From: Halopseudomonas pelagia
Lineage (GTDB): Bacteria; Pseudomonadota; Gammaproteobacteria; Pseudomonadales; Pseudomonadaceae
Direction: 5' to 3'
Assembly: GCF_009497895.1 (NCBI RefSeq)
Contig: NZ_CP033116.1
Span: 1,860,001-1,924,000, forward strand
DNA length: 64,000 bases
Shown: positions 1 to 7,863 of the stretch, piece by piece
Layout of the letters: the number at the start of each line of letters is the position of its first letter
Position numbering within the stretch: position 1 is the first letter of the stretch
The notes under the pieces: generated by a model
Seen by the model: the letters and a program-made list of their open reading frames with translations, nothing else
What the model was told of the DNA's origin: nothing
Databases searched by the model: none
Made by a program: the position numbers and the translations under genes

Positions 1-372
1 ATGGTTCGGAATGTCGATCCGCTCAACCGTTGCCTGTTTGTAGGCATGAGGCCCTGGCTGCTTGCAAATCAGTCCCAGCTCGCTCATCAGACGCCGCACC
101 TTGAAGCGCCCAGAAGCTATGCCTTCCTCCCTGAGCAGACCCACTATGGTCCGGCTACCTGCAGAGCTCCGGCTCTTCGAAAACAGCCGGTTTACCTTTG
201 CTTTCAAGGCAAGCCGCTCAACATCTATCCGACTCCGGCATTGGCGGTAATCGTAATAGCTTGAACGACTAACATCGAACGCTGCGCAGACCATCTCGAC
301 AGGCATTTGCTCACTCAGCTGGTCTATCAGCGCGTACGATTCATTTCGTCCGACATCAAGAGAGCGGTAGCC
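1..372 (-). CDS. IS3-family transposase OrfB, N-terminal part only (runs off window)
   Basis: Read on the minus strand in the -1 frame relative to orfA, the sequence stays open from the slippery heptamer to base 1. The translation contains SRSSYYDYR and LMSELGL, typical of the N-terminal region of IS3 OrfB before the DDE integrase core. The catalytic core is outside the window, so integrity cannot be judged. No independent start codon is needed if it is made by -1 frameshifting from OrfA. Confidence 0.7.
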
Positions 373-635
373 TTTTTTAATATAGTTTTCTCCATCTCAA
401 GGCGCTTACAGCGGGCCTCGAGTTCCTGGATCTTGCGTTGCTCTGGCGTCAGCGCTTTGCCCTTGGGCGTGACACCCTGACGCTCCTGAGACAATTGATC
501 GACCCAGCGGCGAAGAGCGCTTTCTCCCACGCCGAGAGAAGTACAAGCCTGGGGAATGCTATATCCTTGATCAAGCACCAGGCTGGCTGCCTCCTGCTTG
601 AACTCGGGTGAAAATGTGCGTCGTTTCCTGGTCAT
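327..635 (-). CDS. IS3-family transposase OrfA
   Basis: A 102-aa protein with an N-terminal helix-turn-helix of the transposase-8 type (starts MTRKRRTFSPEFKQEAASLV, with GVGESALRRW as recognition helix) followed by a leucine-zipper-like segment (IQELEARCKRLEMEKTILKK). OrfA binds the IS ends and forms the N-terminal part of the OrfAB transposase. The slippery A-AAA-AAG falls in the codons for the leucine and two lysines of TILKK, just before the C-terminus, as expected for programmed -1 frameshifting. Length and layout are normal for the family; nothing suggests decay of this half. Confidence 0.88.
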   Translation of the reverse strand: MTRKRRTFSPEFKQEAASLVLDQGYSIPQACTSLGVGESALRRWVDQLSQERQGVTPKGKALTPEQRKIQELEARCKRLEMEKTILKKATALLMSDEMNRTR

Positions 636-730
636 CTGACACCTCGCTTAGGGTGGCGATTTTACCACCTTGGTTGGTGTCCGGAATTAGTAGGTAATCC
701 CCCCATTATTAGCGGAGCTCAGAAGTAGAG

Positions 731-1558
731 TCAGGCCACCATGGCCAACTTCTGTCGGGGCGTGATACCACCCAAGGCCATGTTTGGCCGTTCATTATTG
801 TAGGTCCATAGCCACCGAGTTGCATATTCCTGAACCTCCTCAATGGAGTCGAACAGGTATTGGGCCAGCCAGTCGTAGCGCACGGTGCGATTGTAGCGCT
901 CGATGTACGCATTCTGCTGCGGGTTGCCGGGCTGGATAAAGGCCAGTGCAATGCCCTGCTTCTCAGCCCAGGCAGCCAGCGTAGCACTGATGTATTCCGG
1001 TCCATTGTCACAGCGGATCTGGACGGGCTTTCCTCGCCATTCAATGATCTGATCCAGAGCCCGTATGACGCGCTCAGAAGGCAGCGACAGGTCTACTTCA
1101 ATGCCAAGACCTTCCCGGTTGTAATCGTCAATCACATTGAACAGCCGGTAGCTGCGACCATCTTCTAACTGGTCGTGCATGAAGTCCATAGACCAGCTGG
1201 CATTGATTACCGTGGGCACCGCGAGTGGCTCGGGTTTCTCGCGTACCAAGCGTTTACGGGGCTTGATGCGCAGGTTCAGTTCCAGTTCCCGATAAATTCG
1301 ATAAACACGTTTATGGTTCCAGAGGTATCCCTTTACGTTGCGCAGATACAGAAAACACAATCCAAAACCCCAGTTGCGCTGGTTATGGGTCAACCGAACC
1401 AGAAGGTCCGCGATCTCGGAATTCTCACTGTTGAGCCTGGCCTGGTAGCGATAGCAGGACTCACTGACACTGAAGGCTACACAGGCCAGGCGAATACTAC
1501 AGCGACCAGCTGCAACAGTTTTTTGCGCCATCTCGCGGCGAAGAGATGGCTTTACCAC
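731..1558 (-). CDS. IS3-family transposase OrfB (DDE integrase)
   Basis: A 275-aa OrfB carrying the complete DDE catalytic triad of the rve integrase domain: D125 in WSMDFMHD, D184 in RCDNGPEY and E220 in [10 protein letters not shown], with 35 residues between the second Asp and the Glu. An N-terminal HTH_21-like region precedes it. The first codons overlap the last 7 bases of orfA, consistent with coupled translation or frameshift fusion. Full length with all catalytic residues, so the element may still be mobile. Confidence 0.92.
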   Translation of the reverse strand: MVKPSLRREMAQKTVAAGRCSIRLACVAFSVSESCYRYQARLNSENSEIADLLVRLTHNQRNWGFGLCFLYLRNVKGYLWNHKRVYRIYRELELNLRIKPRKRLVREKPEPLAVPTVINASWSMDFMHDQLEDGRSYRLFNVIDDYNREGLGIEVDLSLPSERVIRALDQIIEWRGKPVQIRCDNGPEYISATLAAWAEKQGIALAFIQPGNPQQNAYIERYNRTVRYDWLAQYLFDSIEEVQEYATRWLWTYNNERPNMALGGITPRQKLAMVA

Positions 1559-1818
1559 TTTCCCTCAAGAGCCTCCTTGCGTAACTCGGATTTGAGGCGC
1601 TCTTCGGCGTACATTTTTTTCAGCCGCCGGTTCTCATCTTCTAGCTCTTTCATGCGCTTGATCATGGACGTATCCATGCCGCCGAATTTCGCTCGCCACT
1701 TGTAAAAACTGGCACTGCTCATACCGTGTTCGCGGCAGAGCTCCGGCACCGGTATGCCGCTCTCGGCTTGTTTCAGAATCGCCATGATCTGGCTGTCGGT
1801 AAAACGTGATGTCTTCAT
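1552..1818 (-). CDS. IS3-family transposase OrfA
   Basis: An 88-aa OrfA starting [20 protein letters not shown], the N-terminus of the IS407-like branch of IS3 elements, with a helix-turn-helix ([18 protein letters not shown]) and a basic, heptad-containing C-terminal half ([20 protein letters not shown]). I chose the ATG at 1818 rather than the longer frame to 1866 because a purine-rich GGAGGGAGA stands 6-14 bases upstream and the family N-terminus begins here. It partners OrfB (731-1558), which it overlaps by 7 bases. Confidence 0.9.
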   Translation of the reverse strand: MKTSRFTDSQIMAILKQAESGIPVPELCREHGMSSASFYKWRAKFGGMDTSMIKRMKELEDENRRLKKMYAEERLKSELRKEALEGKW

Positions 1819-1902
1819 GCAGAATCTCCCTCCAAATAGCTTACGGAAAATTCTACTTCTAATCACCGCTGTTTTTTGGGGGGATTACCGAGCATTGTAG
1901 AG

Positions 1903-2547
1903 TTAGTGAGTAGCTTGGCTGGACTCTATATGACCTTTTTCTATAGCTGATAAATACGCTACCAGAGCTCTTGGTACTTCGATAAGAAGGAGGTCCTGAG
2001 CGAAGCTCTGGTTTTCATAAGCTTTATGAAGTATGCCGACAGGCAAGCCTACCAACGTTAGCGTGTATCGTCGCTGATCATATGCAGTGGCTTTGGGTAA
2101 TCTTAATTTGAGGACATGATTAAACGCATCCTCTATCACCATATTCATGGCTGTTGTATATGGTTCAAGTTTCTCAAATGCAGGGTGGGCCATTAACAGA
2201 TAGTCTGGATGGGCGTGTATGTACTTTAATAATGGCATTGCTAATATTTCAATGACCTCTTCTACCGTGAAGCTGACCCATTGAGACTCTTGGACCTCTT
2301 GTGCTTTACAGACTATTGTTTCCAGCGACTGCATGTGCCTTGAGGCGAGGGCTTGTAATATCGCGGTTTTATCTGGGAAAAAATGGTAAAGGGATCCTAT
2401 TGACGTCTCGGCTTCTAACGCTATGCCGTGAGTAGTCAAATTAGCGGGGCCATCTTTTATCAGGAGCCGAGCGCAGCCATCGAGAATGAGTTCAGTACGG
2501 AGGTGACCACGAGACTGTTGCGCGACGCGCTGGCTTTTCTTATTCAT
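1903..2547 (-). CDS. TetR-family transcriptional regulator
   Basis: A 214-aa protein with an N-terminal TetR helix-turn-helix (about residues 15-62; the recognition segment reads TSIGSLYHFFPDKTAILQAL) and a variable C-terminal ligand-binding and dimerisation region. The ligand is not predictable. It lies 13 bp from the end of the second IS and about 200 bp downstream of the first MDR gene on the same strand. Its AT-rich coding sequence contrasts with its GC-rich neighbours, suggesting separate acquisition. It is one of three regulators in the window that could act on the repeated 35-bp element, though the TetR at 35883-36518 and the AraC at 38172-39068 sit more centrally. Confidence 0.88.
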   Translation of the reverse strand: MNKKSQRVAQQSRGHLRTELILDGCARLLIKDGPANLTTHGIALEAETSIGSLYHFFPDKTAILQALASRHMQSLETIVCKAQEVQESQWVSFTVEEVIEILAMPLLKYIHAHPDYLLMAHPAFEKLEPYTTAMNMVIEDAFNHVLKLRLPKATAYDQRRYTLTLVGLPVGILHKAYENQSFAQDLLLIEVPRALVAYLSAIEKGHIESSQATH

Positions 2548-2680
2548 GTATAGTTGTTTTTTATTTAAACGCTATAGGGCAGGCTTTGAAATCTGCCCTC
2601 AGGTCTACTGAGTATCCTATATCGAATAGCAGTCCTCTGTTCCTTCATGACTTTCGTTTGAGACTTACTTAAGGTCCAAA

Positions 2681-2712
2681 AGAAGGATGTGCTTTTTCGC
2701 ACATCCCCTTCT
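2681..2712 (-). terminator. Probable terminator after the first MDR gene
   Basis: A strong hairpin (GGATGTGC paired with GCACATCC, extended by AGAAGG/CCTTCT with one bulge) lies 37 bases after the stop of the minus-strand MDR gene. On the minus strand it is followed by a short T-rich run (TTCTTTTGG), weaker than an ideal U-tract. Confidence 0.55.
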
Positions 2713-2748
2713 AGCTTTACAGTAAAGGCATCAATTTTAATCTGGAAA

Positions 2749-3675
2749 TTAACTGATCTTCGCATAGATCTTTGCGTGCGGCCCGTTCACCTGTGACTCC
2801 CACGCCTTGGTTGTATCTGCGAAGTCGAATTCGGCATAGTCGACAGTGATATTTTCTGTTGCAGAAATATCAAGCAAGCGTTCCCATATTTTACGCCTGT
2901 CTGCTGGAGGACGTTGGCCGGTGCCGATGCATGAAAGCGTCCTGAACAGGAGATCGGCGATATCCAGATTGAGTTGCCGTCCCGCACCGGTGCCGACGGT
3001 CACGATGCGTGCCCCCCACCGCGTTGCCTTCAATGCATTTAGCATGGGCTGACCACACACCAGATCAAGCACTACGTCGTAACCTTCTCCCGCTTCGGCT
3101 TTGAGTGCCGCCACATCAGTTTCATCACCTTTGAGGCATACCGTCGCGTCGGTAATTCCGCGCTCTTTCAAGCGTGCCAGAGCTGCTTCGCTTCTGCCTG
3201 CGGCAACGACCTTGCCCGCTCCCAGATAACGGGCAAGCTGCAGGGCGATCTGCCCGAGCGTGCCGGTGCCGCCGAGGATCAATACAGTCTCACCGGGCTG
3301 AATCTTTGCGGTTTCCAGCGGGATCAGCGCGCCGGTTGCGGCAATACCCATGGTAATGGCGGTACGGTCATCGATATGGTCCGGCACCTCCCAGACTTCT
3401 TCGGCAGGGACCAATGTGCGTTCGGCCCAAGCGCCAAAAGGCAGTACAGAACGTTCGCCGAAGTACACCCGCTTGCCTTCTGCCGTGCGGCCGACGCCCT
3501 CGCCCCGGATGATGCAGGGATAGGCTACGCCCAGTCGATACGCGCCGAGCACATCCCAGCCGCCGAGGCCAGCAGTATCAACATCAATCAGTATCGCGCC
3601 GTCCTGGGCTTCCGGTTCCTTGAAATCCTGCATGACGGGAAGGGCGCCGCGTTCGGTAATGACAGCTGCTTTCAT
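2749..3675 (-). CDS. MDR-superfamily NAD(P)-dependent oxidoreductase (quinone-oxidoreductase-like), copy 1
   Basis: A 308-aa medium-chain dehydrogenase/reductase with an N-terminal GroES-like domain and a C-terminal Rossmann domain whose nucleotide loop reads LILGGTGTLGQIALQLA (about residues 131-148). No zinc-ligand cysteine array of classical alcohol dehydrogenases is visible, so a zinc-free quinone-reductase or enoyl-reductase-like reaction is more likely; the substrate is unknown. The start has a clear AAAGGAGAATAAC ribosome site. It is a paralogue of 9429-10355 (about 50 differences in 308 residues by eye, roughly 84% identity), and the promoter region is also shared: both carry the 35-bp dyad element 80-95 bp upstream of the ATG. 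It is divergent from the molybdopterin oxidoreductase at 3844. Confidence 0.88.
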   Translation of the reverse strand: MKAAVITERGALPVMQDFKEPEAQDGAILIDVDTAGLGGWDVLGAYRLGVAYPCIIRGEGVGRTAEGKRVYFGERSVLPFGAWAERTLVPAEEVWEVPDHIDDRTAITMGIAATGALIPLETAKIQPGETVLILGGTGTLGQIALQLARYLGAGKVVAAGRSEAALARLKERGITDATVCLKGDETDVAALKAEAGEGYDVVLDLVCGQPMLNALKATRWGARIVTVGTGAGRQLNLDIADLLFRTLSCIGTGQRPPADRRKIWERLLDISATENITVDYAEFDFADTTKAWESQVNGPHAKIYAKIS

Positions 3676-3757
3676 TGTTATTCTCCTTTTGTCGACAAAT
3701 GCGCGAGATAGAAGCTCCGGCTATGTTTGGCATGTTTGTGCGCTGTAGTGGGATATG

Positions 3758-3792
3758 ATTCTGTAGTAAGATTTATATTCTGTCAAAAGAAC
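3758..3792 (+). promoter_or_regulatory. 35-bp double-dyad operator candidate, site 1
   Basis: Two imperfect dyads, ATTCTGTAGTAAGATT and ATTCTGTCAAAAGAAC, start exactly 19 bp apart. The same architecture recurs at 10448, 25757, 49944, 59151 and 63740. Here it lies between divergent genes, 83 bp from the MDR start and 13 bp before a strong ribosome site at 3793. On the minus strand it also holds a TTGACA that could be the -35 box of the MDR promoter, with CAGAAT 17 bp on as a poor -10. Operator and promoter may overlap. Confidence 0.7.
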
Positions 3793-3804
3793 GGAGGGTG
3801 GCGA

Positions 3805-3840
3805 ATGAAGGACTCTAAAAGTCTCTTCGCGATACTCTGA
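3805..3840 (+). other. 11-codon leader ORF in frame with, and stopped just before, the molybdopterin oxidoreductase
   Basis: A strong GGAGGG ribosome site at 3793-3798 precedes an ATG at 3805. Eleven codons follow (MKDSKSLFAIL), then TGA at 3838-3840. The next in-frame ATG, at 3844, opens the long oxidoreductase frame but has no clear ribosome site of its own. Either this is a translated leader coupled to the main gene, or the gene once began here and a nonsense mutation now separates its N-terminus. Confidence 0.5.
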
Positions 3841-3843
3841 TCC

Positions 3844-6204
3844 ATGCACCCGCACTTGGTGAATCGGATGAGTTGGTTACATAACCGCAAAACGCAGTTC
3901 AAAATCTACAAGGGTCCTGCAGCTGGCTGGGGTGCGTTGCTGAGCGTTACCCATGCGTGGCTGAACAGCGAACAGCCCATCAAGAACATCAAGGCGTTGC
4001 TCAGAACCAATCAACAGGGAGGCTTTGATTGCCCCGGTTGCGCCTGGGGTGATTCACCGGAATCCGGTGCGGTCAAATTCTGTGAAAATGGCGCGAAGGC
4101 GGTCAATTGGGAAGCGACCAGCCGGCGGGTGGACGCGACGTTTTTCGCCCGGCACAGCGTCACCCAGTTGCGTGAGCAAAGTGACTACTGGCTTGAATAC
4201 CAGGGACGCTTGACGGAACCTGTGCGCTACGACGCAGCGACCGATCGGTATCTTCCGATCAGTTGGGATGCTGCCTTTGCGGTGATTGCCGATCACCTCA
4301 ATCACCTCGAATCTCCAGATCAGGCTGAATTTTATACGTCGGGTCGTGCCAGCAACGAGGCGGCTTTTCTCTATCAGTTGTTCGCCCGTGCCTACGGTAC
4401 CAATAATTTTCCCGATTGCTCGAACATGTGCCATGAGGCGAGCGGTGTAGCGCTGAACGGGAGTCTGGGAACGGGCAAGGGCACGGTGACCTTCGAAGAC
4501 TTCGAGCACGCCGATGCCATATTCGTTCTGGGACAGAATCCTGGCACTAATCACCCACGCATGCTTGAGCCGCTGCGGGATGCCGTCAGGCGCGGCGCGA
4601 AGGTGGTGTGTTTCAACCCATTGAAGGAGCGCGGGCTGGAGCGATTTCAGCATCCGCAGAAGATGTCGGAAATGCTCACCAACCGATCGAAACCGATGCA
4701 TACGGATTTCTTTCAACCGGCGCTGGGTGGTGATATGGCCATTCTCCGAGGCATGGCAAAATTCCTTTTGGCATGGGAAAGAGATGCGCAACGCCGCGGG
4801 GTTTCCGGCGTACTGGACGATGACTTCATCCTCCTGCAGACCGATGGATTTGCCGCCTATCTTGAGGTACTGGACGCCACCGATTGGGCGCATATCGTTG
4901 AGCAATCAGGCCTGAGTCTGGGTCAGATCGAGAGGGCCGCCAAGCTCTATTGCGAGGCTTCCAACGTCATCTTCTGCTGGGCGATGGGCATCACCCAACA
5001 TCATCACGGCGTGGCGACTATTCAGGAAATAGTAAACCTGCAGCTATTGCGCGGGAACGTCGGTCGCCTGGGCGCTGGCCTCTGCCCTGTGCGCGGGCAC
5101 AGCAACGTTCAGGGTGACCGCACCATGGGCATCAACGAAAGGCCGCCGCAGGAATTCCTCGACCGGTTGGCGGAGAGCTTTAGTTTCGAGCCGCCACGCG
5201 GCAATGGCCATAACACCGTTGAAGCTATCCACGCCATGCTGAAGGGCGAAGCCCGTGTGTTTGTAGCTTTGGGGGGTAACTTTGCGCAAGCCACGCCCGA
5301 CAGCGTGTTGACTCATCAGGCGCTGAGGAACTGTGCGCTGACGGTGCAGATCAGCACCAAGCTCAATCGTAGCCATCTGATGGTGGGCAGGGACGCCCTG
5401 ATTCTGCCGTGCCTTGGCAGAACGGATATCGATCAACAGGCAGCAGGCGCACAATGCGTCACCGTTGAGGATTCCTTCAGCATGGTGCACGCATCGTTTG
5501 GGCAACTAGAGCCTCTATCAAAGCAGATGCGCTCGGAACCCTGGATCATAGCCGGCATCGCCGAGGCCACGCTGGGCAATCATCCCGTGAGCTGGCAGGC
5601 GATGCGTGACGACTATCGGCTGATCCGGGACGCGATTGCCCGGACGGTGCCCGGTTTCGATCAGTTTGAAGACCGTCTGAAACAGCCTGGAGGCTTTCAC
5701 TTGCCCAACTCGGCCAGCCAGCGTGTGTGGCGTACCAGCACCGAGAAGGCGCGTTTTTCAGCTACCTTCCTGCCGGATAGTCTGGTTCACGAGAAGGTGC
5801 GGGCCAGTGGGCAGCGCCACGATCTGATTGTCCAGAGCTTGCGCTCTCACGATCAGTACAACACCACGATATACAGCCTGAACGACCGCTATAGGGGCGT
5901 ATCCGGGCAGCGCGAAGTATTGTTCATCAACCAGGCGGACATTGACCGGCTGGGCTTCGAGGCCGGCGAGAAGGTTGATCTGGTTTCGTTGTGGGATGAC
6001 AGGGTTGAACGGAAAGTCAGAGGGTTCACGCTGCTTCCCTACGATATTCCTGAAGGGCAGGCGGCGGCTTACTATCCTGAGATAAATCCGCTGGTTCCGC
6101 TGGACAGTTTCGGCGTGGACAGTTTCACCCCGGCATCAAAATTTATACCGATCAAACTGTTGCCTGGAGAGAGGGGAGCGAAGCTCGAATTAACTGAAGC
6201 CTGA
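3844..6204 (+). CDS. FdhF/YdeP-family molybdopterin oxidoreductase
   Basis: A 786-aa protein that follows E. coli YdeP closely along its length: YKGPAAGWG near the N-terminus, FDCPGCAW (C63, C66) with CENGAK (C80) as probable iron-sulfur ligands, FYTSGRASNEAAF, NNFPDCSNMCHEASG (C192, C196), GQNPGTNHPRML, and RSHDQYNTTIY with the C-terminal molybdopterin dinucleotide-binding domain. Such proteins are formate-dehydrogenase-like bis-MGD enzymes; the physiological substrate is unsettled (YdeP is linked to acid resistance). It has no TAT signal, so it is likely cytoplasmic. The start is uncertain: ATG 3844, or ATG 3868 (MSW), which is closer to the YdeP N-terminus. It is divergent from the MDR gene and shares the 35-bp element. 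Confidence 0.87.
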   Translation: MHPHLVNRMSWLHNRKTQFKIYKGPAAGWGALLSVTHAWLNSEQPIKNIKALLRTNQQGGFDCPGCAWGDSPESGAVKFCENGAKAVNWEATSRRVDATFFARHSVTQLREQSDYWLEYQGRLTEPVRYDAATDRYLPISWDAAFAVIADHLNHLESPDQAEFYTSGRASNEAAFLYQLFARAYGTNNFPDCSNMCHEASGVALNGSLGTGKGTVTFEDFEHADAIFVLGQNPGTNHPRMLEPLRDAVRRGAKVVCFNPLKERGLERFQHPQKMSEMLTNRSKPMHTDFFQPALGGDMAILRGMAKFLLAWERDAQRRGVSGVLDDDFILLQTDGFAAYLEVLDATDWAHIVEQSGLSLGQIERAAKLYCEASNVIFCWAMGITQHHHGVATIQEIVNLQLLRGNVGRLGAGLCPVRGHSNVQGDRTMGINERPPQEFLDRLAESFSFEPPRGNGHNTVEAIHAMLKGEARVFVALGGNFAQATPDSVLTHQALRNCALTVQISTKLNRSHLMVGRDALILPCLGRTDIDQQAAGAQCVTVEDSFSMVHASFGQLEPLSKQMRSEPWIIAGIAEATLGNHPVSWQAMRDDYRLIRDAIARTVPGFDQFEDRLKQPGGFHLPNSASQRVWRTSTEKARFSATFLPDSLVHEKVRASGQRHDLIVQSLRSHDQYNTTIYSLNDRYRGVSGQREVLFINQADIDRLGFEAGEKVDLVSLWDDRVERKVRGFTLLPYDIPEGQAAAYYPEINPLVPLDSFGVDSFTPASKFIPIKLLPGERGAKLELTEA

Positions 6205-6307
6205 AAGCTTCATGCATTATTCCCATTCGATTTCAGTGAGCCTGGTAGGAAGTGTTCACGAAGGTTGGTGGATCTGGGCGAGCCGAGGGACTCCATGGAG
6301 TATGATC

Positions 6308-6340
6308 GGCCGCTGAAGTAGCTTACCCGGCGGCCTTTCT
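6308..6340 (+). terminator. Possible terminator after the molybdopterin oxidoreductase
   Basis: GGCCGC (6308-6313) can pair with GCGGCC (6330-6335) and is followed on the plus strand by TTTCTT. It is about 100 bases past the stop codon. The stem is only six base pairs. Confidence 0.4.
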
Positions 6341-6356
6341 TCCAGTGCTGTGCCAG

Positions 6357-6731
6357 TCAGTGCTCGCTGATGCAGCTGGCTACTATCTTGTGGCCATCAA
6401 GGTCGCGCACATAGGCTGCGTACACATTCGGCCCCACATCTCTGAATCCGGGTGCGCCAGCATCCGTACCTCCCGCTTGCAGCGCACGCTGGTGGAACTC
6501 ATCGACTGCGGCTCGGTTCGCTGCTGCAAAGCCTACTGTCAGGCCATTGCTTACACTGGCTATGTTACCGTCGGCGGGCTTTAGCACGACGAAGCGCGGG
6601 CCCGCGCCGCCCCAGAGCGATGCTGTTTCCTTATTACCAAGGTTTTCATAACCCAGTGCGCCAAGCACTGAATCGTAGAAGATACGAGCTCTGGATAGGT
6701 CGTTGGTACCCAAAGTGACGTGTGAAAACAT
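6357..6731 (-). CDS. VOC-family (glyoxalase/bleomycin-resistance fold) protein
   Basis: A 124-aa single-module vicinal-oxygen-chelate protein: MFSHVTLGTNDLSRARIFYDSVLGALGY is the first beta-alpha unit (the initial His is a usual metal ligand) and YVRDLDGHKI the last strand. Members of this size are lyases, isomerases or binding proteins and the substrate cannot be read from sequence. A good ribosome site (CAGGAGAATCGTCC) precedes the ATG. It follows the Rieske oxygenase pair on the same strand with a 73-bp gap and may be the last gene of that transcript. Confidence 0.82.
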   Translation of the reverse strand: MFSHVTLGTNDLSRARIFYDSVLGALGYENLGNKETASLWGGAGPRFVVLKPADGNIASVSNGLTVGFAAANRAAVDEFHQRALQAGGTDAGAPGFRDVGPNVYAAYVRDLDGHKIVASCISEH

Positions 6732-6804
6732 AGGACGATTCTCCTGGTTAACGCGCCTTTCATGGCGCTCAGTCGGTTTAAGAGGTTACTTAGGCACGTA
6801 GCGG

Positions 6805-7842
6805 TTAGCCATCCATGCCTAGCAATGCAGTAATGTCACGTCCCGGTTCGGCATCAGCGCCATAGGAGAAGTCCCCTCGGCGCTGGCGCTCGGCCAGTTG
6901 TTCCATCTGGTAACGGTATCGGGTGCCAGGCGCATCGAAGCGAGAATGCAGGTCACGCCTGTCTGATGCGTCCAGATAACGCTCATTCTGCGGACGTACC
7001 ACCGAGTTGTCCTGGGGCTGGATGATGTAATTGATTCGCGGCATCAGATAGCGAAAGGGGGAGGGTGCAGCGGTAGTATTGAAGGTCACGTCGCAACGCG
7101 AGCGATGCCTGCCTACCGGCAGAAACGGCTGCAGATTGGGAATGTCGTAGCCTGGCCGGAACCGTGGGTAGGAGATGCAGACATTGCTGCGCAGATGAAT
7201 ATGCAGCACCGCACGGAAATCCTGATACCTGGCGCGTATCCCGCCCACCCAGCGCATGACTGGCGCGACTGACTTCTGCGTGACCATACGGGTTCTGGTT
7301 ACCGTTTCGGACGTCCATTCCACTTCGACGACGTCGGATTCGGAGATGCCGTCGCCGATAGTATTGGCATGCAGAAAATCGGCGTGGGTCAGGTCGATGA
7401 GGTTTTCCACCGAGAGCGCCGATGAGGCGTCGAACCGGACGGTCCGCTGCGTGTAGCCCGGAATATTGCCGTCCAGGGGCAGGAAGGGGATATGGGGCAA
7501 TAGTTGGATATCCGCGTGGTCGGGGTCGCCATACCACGCCCAGATATAGCCGTAGCGTTCGATGACAGGATAGCTGCCGGAACCGCCGGTGAAGGCGCTG
7601 CTGGCGTGGCGCAGGGCTGCCAGCCGTGATGGATGAAACTCTGCCGCTTGAGGTATACCGTTTTCACGCCAGAGAAAATAAGGCTGGGAGTGGATGATCC
7701 GGCGGATGGGTCTTGAAGTCACGTCGCGACTGTGCGAGACCGGAAACCAAGTATCGTGCAGATCATAATTGACCGGAGTCCAGTCGGAGGGACGCTTGGT
7801 GCGCTGCCCTGCGGCGGTGTCGCTGGTGGATACAGTGTGCAT
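6805..7842 (-). CDS. Rieske-oxygenase catalytic subunit lacking the Rieske cluster
   Basis: A 345-aa protein that aligns with ring-hydroxylating oxygenase alpha subunits (DTWFPVSHSRDV, then PYFLWRENG) but, where the Rieske CxH and CxxH pairs should follow, has AAEFHPSRLAALRHASS with no cysteine. The catalytic domain is intact: ENLIDLTHADFLH carries the D-x2-H-x4-H iron motif (D150, H153, H158 from this start) and QPQDNSVV (D278) matches the third ligand position. I chose ATG 7842, with GGAG 9 bases upstream, over the frame start at 7863. The upstream gene 7864-8805 has the complementary set of centres, so the two probably form one hetero-oligomeric oxygenase. Substrate unknown. Confidence 0.85.
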   Translation of the reverse strand: MHTVSTSDTAAGQRTKRPSDWTPVNYDLHDTWFPVSHSRDVTSRPIRRIIHSQPYFLWRENGIPQAAEFHPSRLAALRHASSAFTGGSGSYPVIERYGYIWAWYGDPDHADIQLLPHIPFLPLDGNIPGYTQRTVRFDASSALSVENLIDLTHADFLHANTIGDGISESDVVEVEWTSETVTRTRMVTQKSVAPVMRWVGGIRARYQDFRAVLHIHLRSNVCISYPRFRPGYDIPNLQPFLPVGRHRSRCDVTFNTTAAPSPFRYLMPRINYIIQPQDNSVVRPQNERYLDASDRRDLHSRFDAPGTRYRYQMEQLAERQRRGDFSYGADAEPGRDITALLGMDG

Positions 7843-7863
7843 TTTGAATTCTCCTGGCAGCAT

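Larger units (their letters stand above)
1..690 (-). mobile_element. IS3-family insertion sequence, truncated by window edge
   Basis: The element reads leftward. An OrfA gene (327-635) is followed in the -1 frame by the N-terminal part of OrfB, which runs off the window at base 1. The 5' end lies near 686-690, where the minus strand begins TAATTCCGGACACC, a plausible terminal repeat start; the other end is outside the window, so the terminal repeat cannot be confirmed. A slippery heptamer A-AAA-AAG occurs near the end of orfA (372-378 on the minus strand), the usual IS3 device for making an OrfAB fusion transposase. Confidence 0.8.
693..1889 (-). mobile_element. Complete IS3-family insertion sequence (about 1.2 kb)
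   Basis: The ends form an inverted repeat: the left end reads GGTAATCCCCCCA from 693 and the right end, read on the minus strand from 1889, starts with the same 13 bases; both also share AGCGG a few bases further in. Between them are intact overlapping orfA and orfB. The element abuts the first IS with only a few bases between the two ends. I see no convincing target-site duplication (flanks ending in TAGTA on the left and starting GAGCA on the right), which may mean insertion next to or rearrangement with the neighbouring IS. Confidence 0.85.

Noticed and set aside
693..1889. Target-site duplication flanking the complete IS
   Set aside because: The bases immediately outside the two inverted repeats do not match in any 3- or 4-base register I tried.
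2565..2765. 66-codon minus-strand frame between TetR and the MDR gene
   Set aside because: It overlaps the probable MDR terminator and has no ribosome site or recognisable features.
3838..3840. In-frame TGA before a formate-dehydrogenase-like gene as a selenocysteine codon
   Set aside because: In FdhF-type enzymes selenocysteine lies in the active site near the NMCH-like motif, not 13 codons from the start, and no SECIS-type stem follows. The active-site position here is cysteine.
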